Virus record (IMG/VR): IMGVR_UViG_3300044712_001102
Span: 1 to 36,878 of that record
Strand: one strand, 5' to 3'
Source: a virus
Length of the DNA: 36,878 nt
The notes below the pieces were generated by a model. It had not been told where the DNA came from. It searched no databases and worked only from the letters and a program-made list of their open reading frames with translations. Below are positions 35,990-36,878 of this stretch, piece after piece; positions within the stretch are counted from its first letter, which is position 1, and each line of letters opens with the position of its first letter. The translations under genes and the position numbers were made by a program.

Positions 35990-36506
35990 TAGGCCCCCCT
36001 TTCCTGGATGATATTATGGGCCTCAATCTCTGCACTTTCGCAGATCAGCGCCGCATCCATCCAGAAAACAGATTTTTCAGCCAGTTCCCACGGCGCTACC
36101 CCCAGATAGCGCGCCGCCCGGATCAACAATGCAAACCACGGAGGCGATTCAACTATTCCCGGCTCAAGGAGCCACCGTCTGAGCGCGGTGGCTTCGTCCC
36201 TTTTGGGCGCAGATCCGCATTAATCGCCCCCAGGATTGCTGCCAGCACCATAATCCCCATTCTCACAAACGAATCGTGGTTTACGGGAACTTTTTCCGTT
36301 CCATCTATCAGATCCCAATCCACAACAATGCTCTCCAGTAGCTCCGCAGTAGTCCCAACCGGCCGCTTCTCATCGATGTTCAGAATCATGCTCTCCAGCT
36401 CCGGAGTGTACGCCGACGGATTGTAGGCTACCATAAATTCCAGGCCCTTGAGCGAAACAACAACTTCCCGCCGATCCGCCATCAAATCCGATAATTGGAC
36501 ACCCAT
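35989..36506 (-). CDS. Tail assembly chaperone GT (product of -1 frameshift)
   Basis: Ribosomes that slip at 36201-36207 leave the G frame after residue 102 and read 70 further residues in the -1 frame to TAA at 35991-35989, giving a protein of about 172 residues. The T part reads RDEATALRRWLLEPGIVESP, then WFALLIRAARYLGVAPWELA, then EKSVFWMDAALICESAEIEA, the usual 'pw.l.e.......a' helical chaperone half. It binds the tape measure and recruits tail tube subunits; G alone acts in excess. The stop overlaps the tape-measure start. It has no independent start codon, and the -1 frame is open throughout. Confidence 0.85.
36153..36506 (-). CDS. Tail assembly chaperone G
   Basis: The unshifted product, 117 residues, ATG 36506 behind GGGGGATC. 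VVVSLKGLEFMVAYNPSAYT (about 15-34) and ESIVVDWDLIDGTEKVPVNH (about 58-77) are typical of tail chaperones ('W.l....g..v.'). The end (RPKGTKPPRSDGGSLSRE) is read only when no slip occurs; this stretch carries the slippery site and downstream hairpin. Located between tail tube and tape measure, as expected. Confidence 0.85.
   Translation of the reverse strand: MGVQLSDLMADRREVVVSLKGLEFMVAYNPSAYTPELESMILNIDEKRPVGTTAELLESIVVDWDLIDGTEKVPVNHDSFVRMGIMVLAAILGAINADLRPKGTKPPRSDGGSLSRE
36170..36207 (-). promoter_or_regulatory. Programmed -1 frameshift signal
   Basis: Slippery heptamer C-CCA-AAA (36207-36201, in frame with G), a spacer of seven or eight bases, then stem GCCACCG / CGGTGGC (36192-36186 with 36177-36171; one more A-T pair possible) with an eight-base loop. 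All three parts of a -1 frameshift site are present with standard spacing. Confidence 0.9.
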
Positions 36507-36517
36507 AATGATCCCCC

Positions 36518-36878
36518 TTACAGAGACGCCACAGTGTTGACGCTGGTCCAGGTCAAGGCCTTGGTCCAGGTGGCATCATGAGCCACATCGAACTCATATT
36601 CGACGGCATAAACGCCGTCCGAGTCTCCTAATTTTCCGATCTTGCTGACCTTGAGGCACATATCGAGCTGAGTGCTGCAATAGGTGCTTGGACTCTCCGC
36701 CAGGGTGGCAGAAGTGCCCTTGACGCGCACAAACGCCGACGAACCGGCGCACATGGTGGCCAGGATTCCCATCCCGGCGGCGTCTGCCTCCACCTTCATC
36801 TTCAGCTTGAACGCCGGGCGACCTTCAACGACGGTGACAAACGACGGATTCGCGCTGTCGATGTTCCACAGCGCTTTG
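36518..36878 (-). CDS. Major tail tube protein (C-terminal part)
   Basis: This is the right-edge part of the tail tube gene; bases 36632-36878 duplicate 247-1. It is open at the window edge and ends at TAA 36518. The reading phase fits the left-hand part exactly, so the two join into one 326-residue protein. The last 37 residues beyond the duplicated part include GVYAVEYEFDVAHDATWTKA, a strand-rich tube end. Base 36751 (A) gives Cys where the left copy gives Arg. The G chaperone gene starts 11 bases downstream. Confidence 0.75.
   Translation of the reverse strand, partial: KALWNIDSANPSFVTVVEGRPAFKLKMKVEADAAGMGILATMCAGSSAFVRVKGTSATLAESPSTYCSTQLDMCLKVSKIGKLGDSDGVYAVEYEFDVAHDATWTKALTWTSVNTVASL
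36632..36878. repeat. Terminal direct repeat (copy 2), circular-contig overlap
   Basis: Matches bases 1-247 except for A at 36751 in place of G at 120. It supports a closed circle of about 36,631 bases. Confidence 0.9.

Overview
This window looks like the complete circularly permuted genome of a temperate, tailed (siphovirus-like) bacteriophage. Its first 247 bases recur as its last 247 bases with one mismatch, and the tail-tube gene runs off the left edge and continues in frame at the right edge, so the sequence closes into a circle of about 36.6 kb. The host is not named by the sequence. The attachment site resembles the 3' half of a bacterial tRNA-Val(CAC) gene with encoded CCA, Shine-Dalgarno sites are strong and promoters are sigma70-like. 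The style recalls phages of environmental (possibly Chloroflexota) bacteria, but that is only an impression.

Layout. (1) A late operon on the minus strand runs from about 12.24 kb down to 1 and, through the circle, from 36.88 kb down to 30.0 kb. Its order is three small membrane or coiled-coil proteins (lysis candidates), small and large terminase, portal, two small structural proteins, MuF-like minor head protein, scaffold, HK97-type capsid, beta-helix protein, decoration-like protein, head-tail adaptor and stopper, gp10-like protein, tail terminator, tail tube, tail chaperones G/GT with a clear -1 frameshift signal, tape measure, a large distal-tail/receptor-binding protein, a hub-like protein and a small coiled-coil protein. 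No endolysin is recognisable. (2) A plus-strand island at 12.55-13.77 kb has a strong promoter, an elaborate structured RNA and two small unknown genes. (3) A minus-strand accessory block (14.0-20.3 kb) holds small phage genes of unknown function, a PAPS-reductase-like PP-loop protein, a TGT/DpdA-like protein and a membrane protein. Several of these are separated by related intergenic hairpins. (4) A plasmid-like maintenance block (20.4-25.0 kb) holds a helically phased repeat array resembling a centromere, a ribbon-helix-helix protein, ParA, an AT-rich candidate origin with clustered TGAACTT iterons, and a primase-helicase. (5) A minus-strand early block (25.1-27.8 kb) has a catalytically degenerate tyrosine recombinase, three zinc-ribbon proteins and a small regulator. 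It diverges across an operator-rich region from (6) a plus-strand repressor operon, attP and an intact integrase (28.0-30.0 kb).

Together the genes suggest a phage that can integrate at a tRNA gene and may also be kept as a partitioned plasmid (a phage-plasmid). The same TGAACTT iteron occurs in the candidate origin and directly over the promoter of the structured RNA, so one unidentified DNA-binding protein may link replication to that RNA. The RNA, the iteron link and the hairpin-separated accessory block are the most novel-looking parts. All functions are inferred from motifs and gene order; no database search was run.
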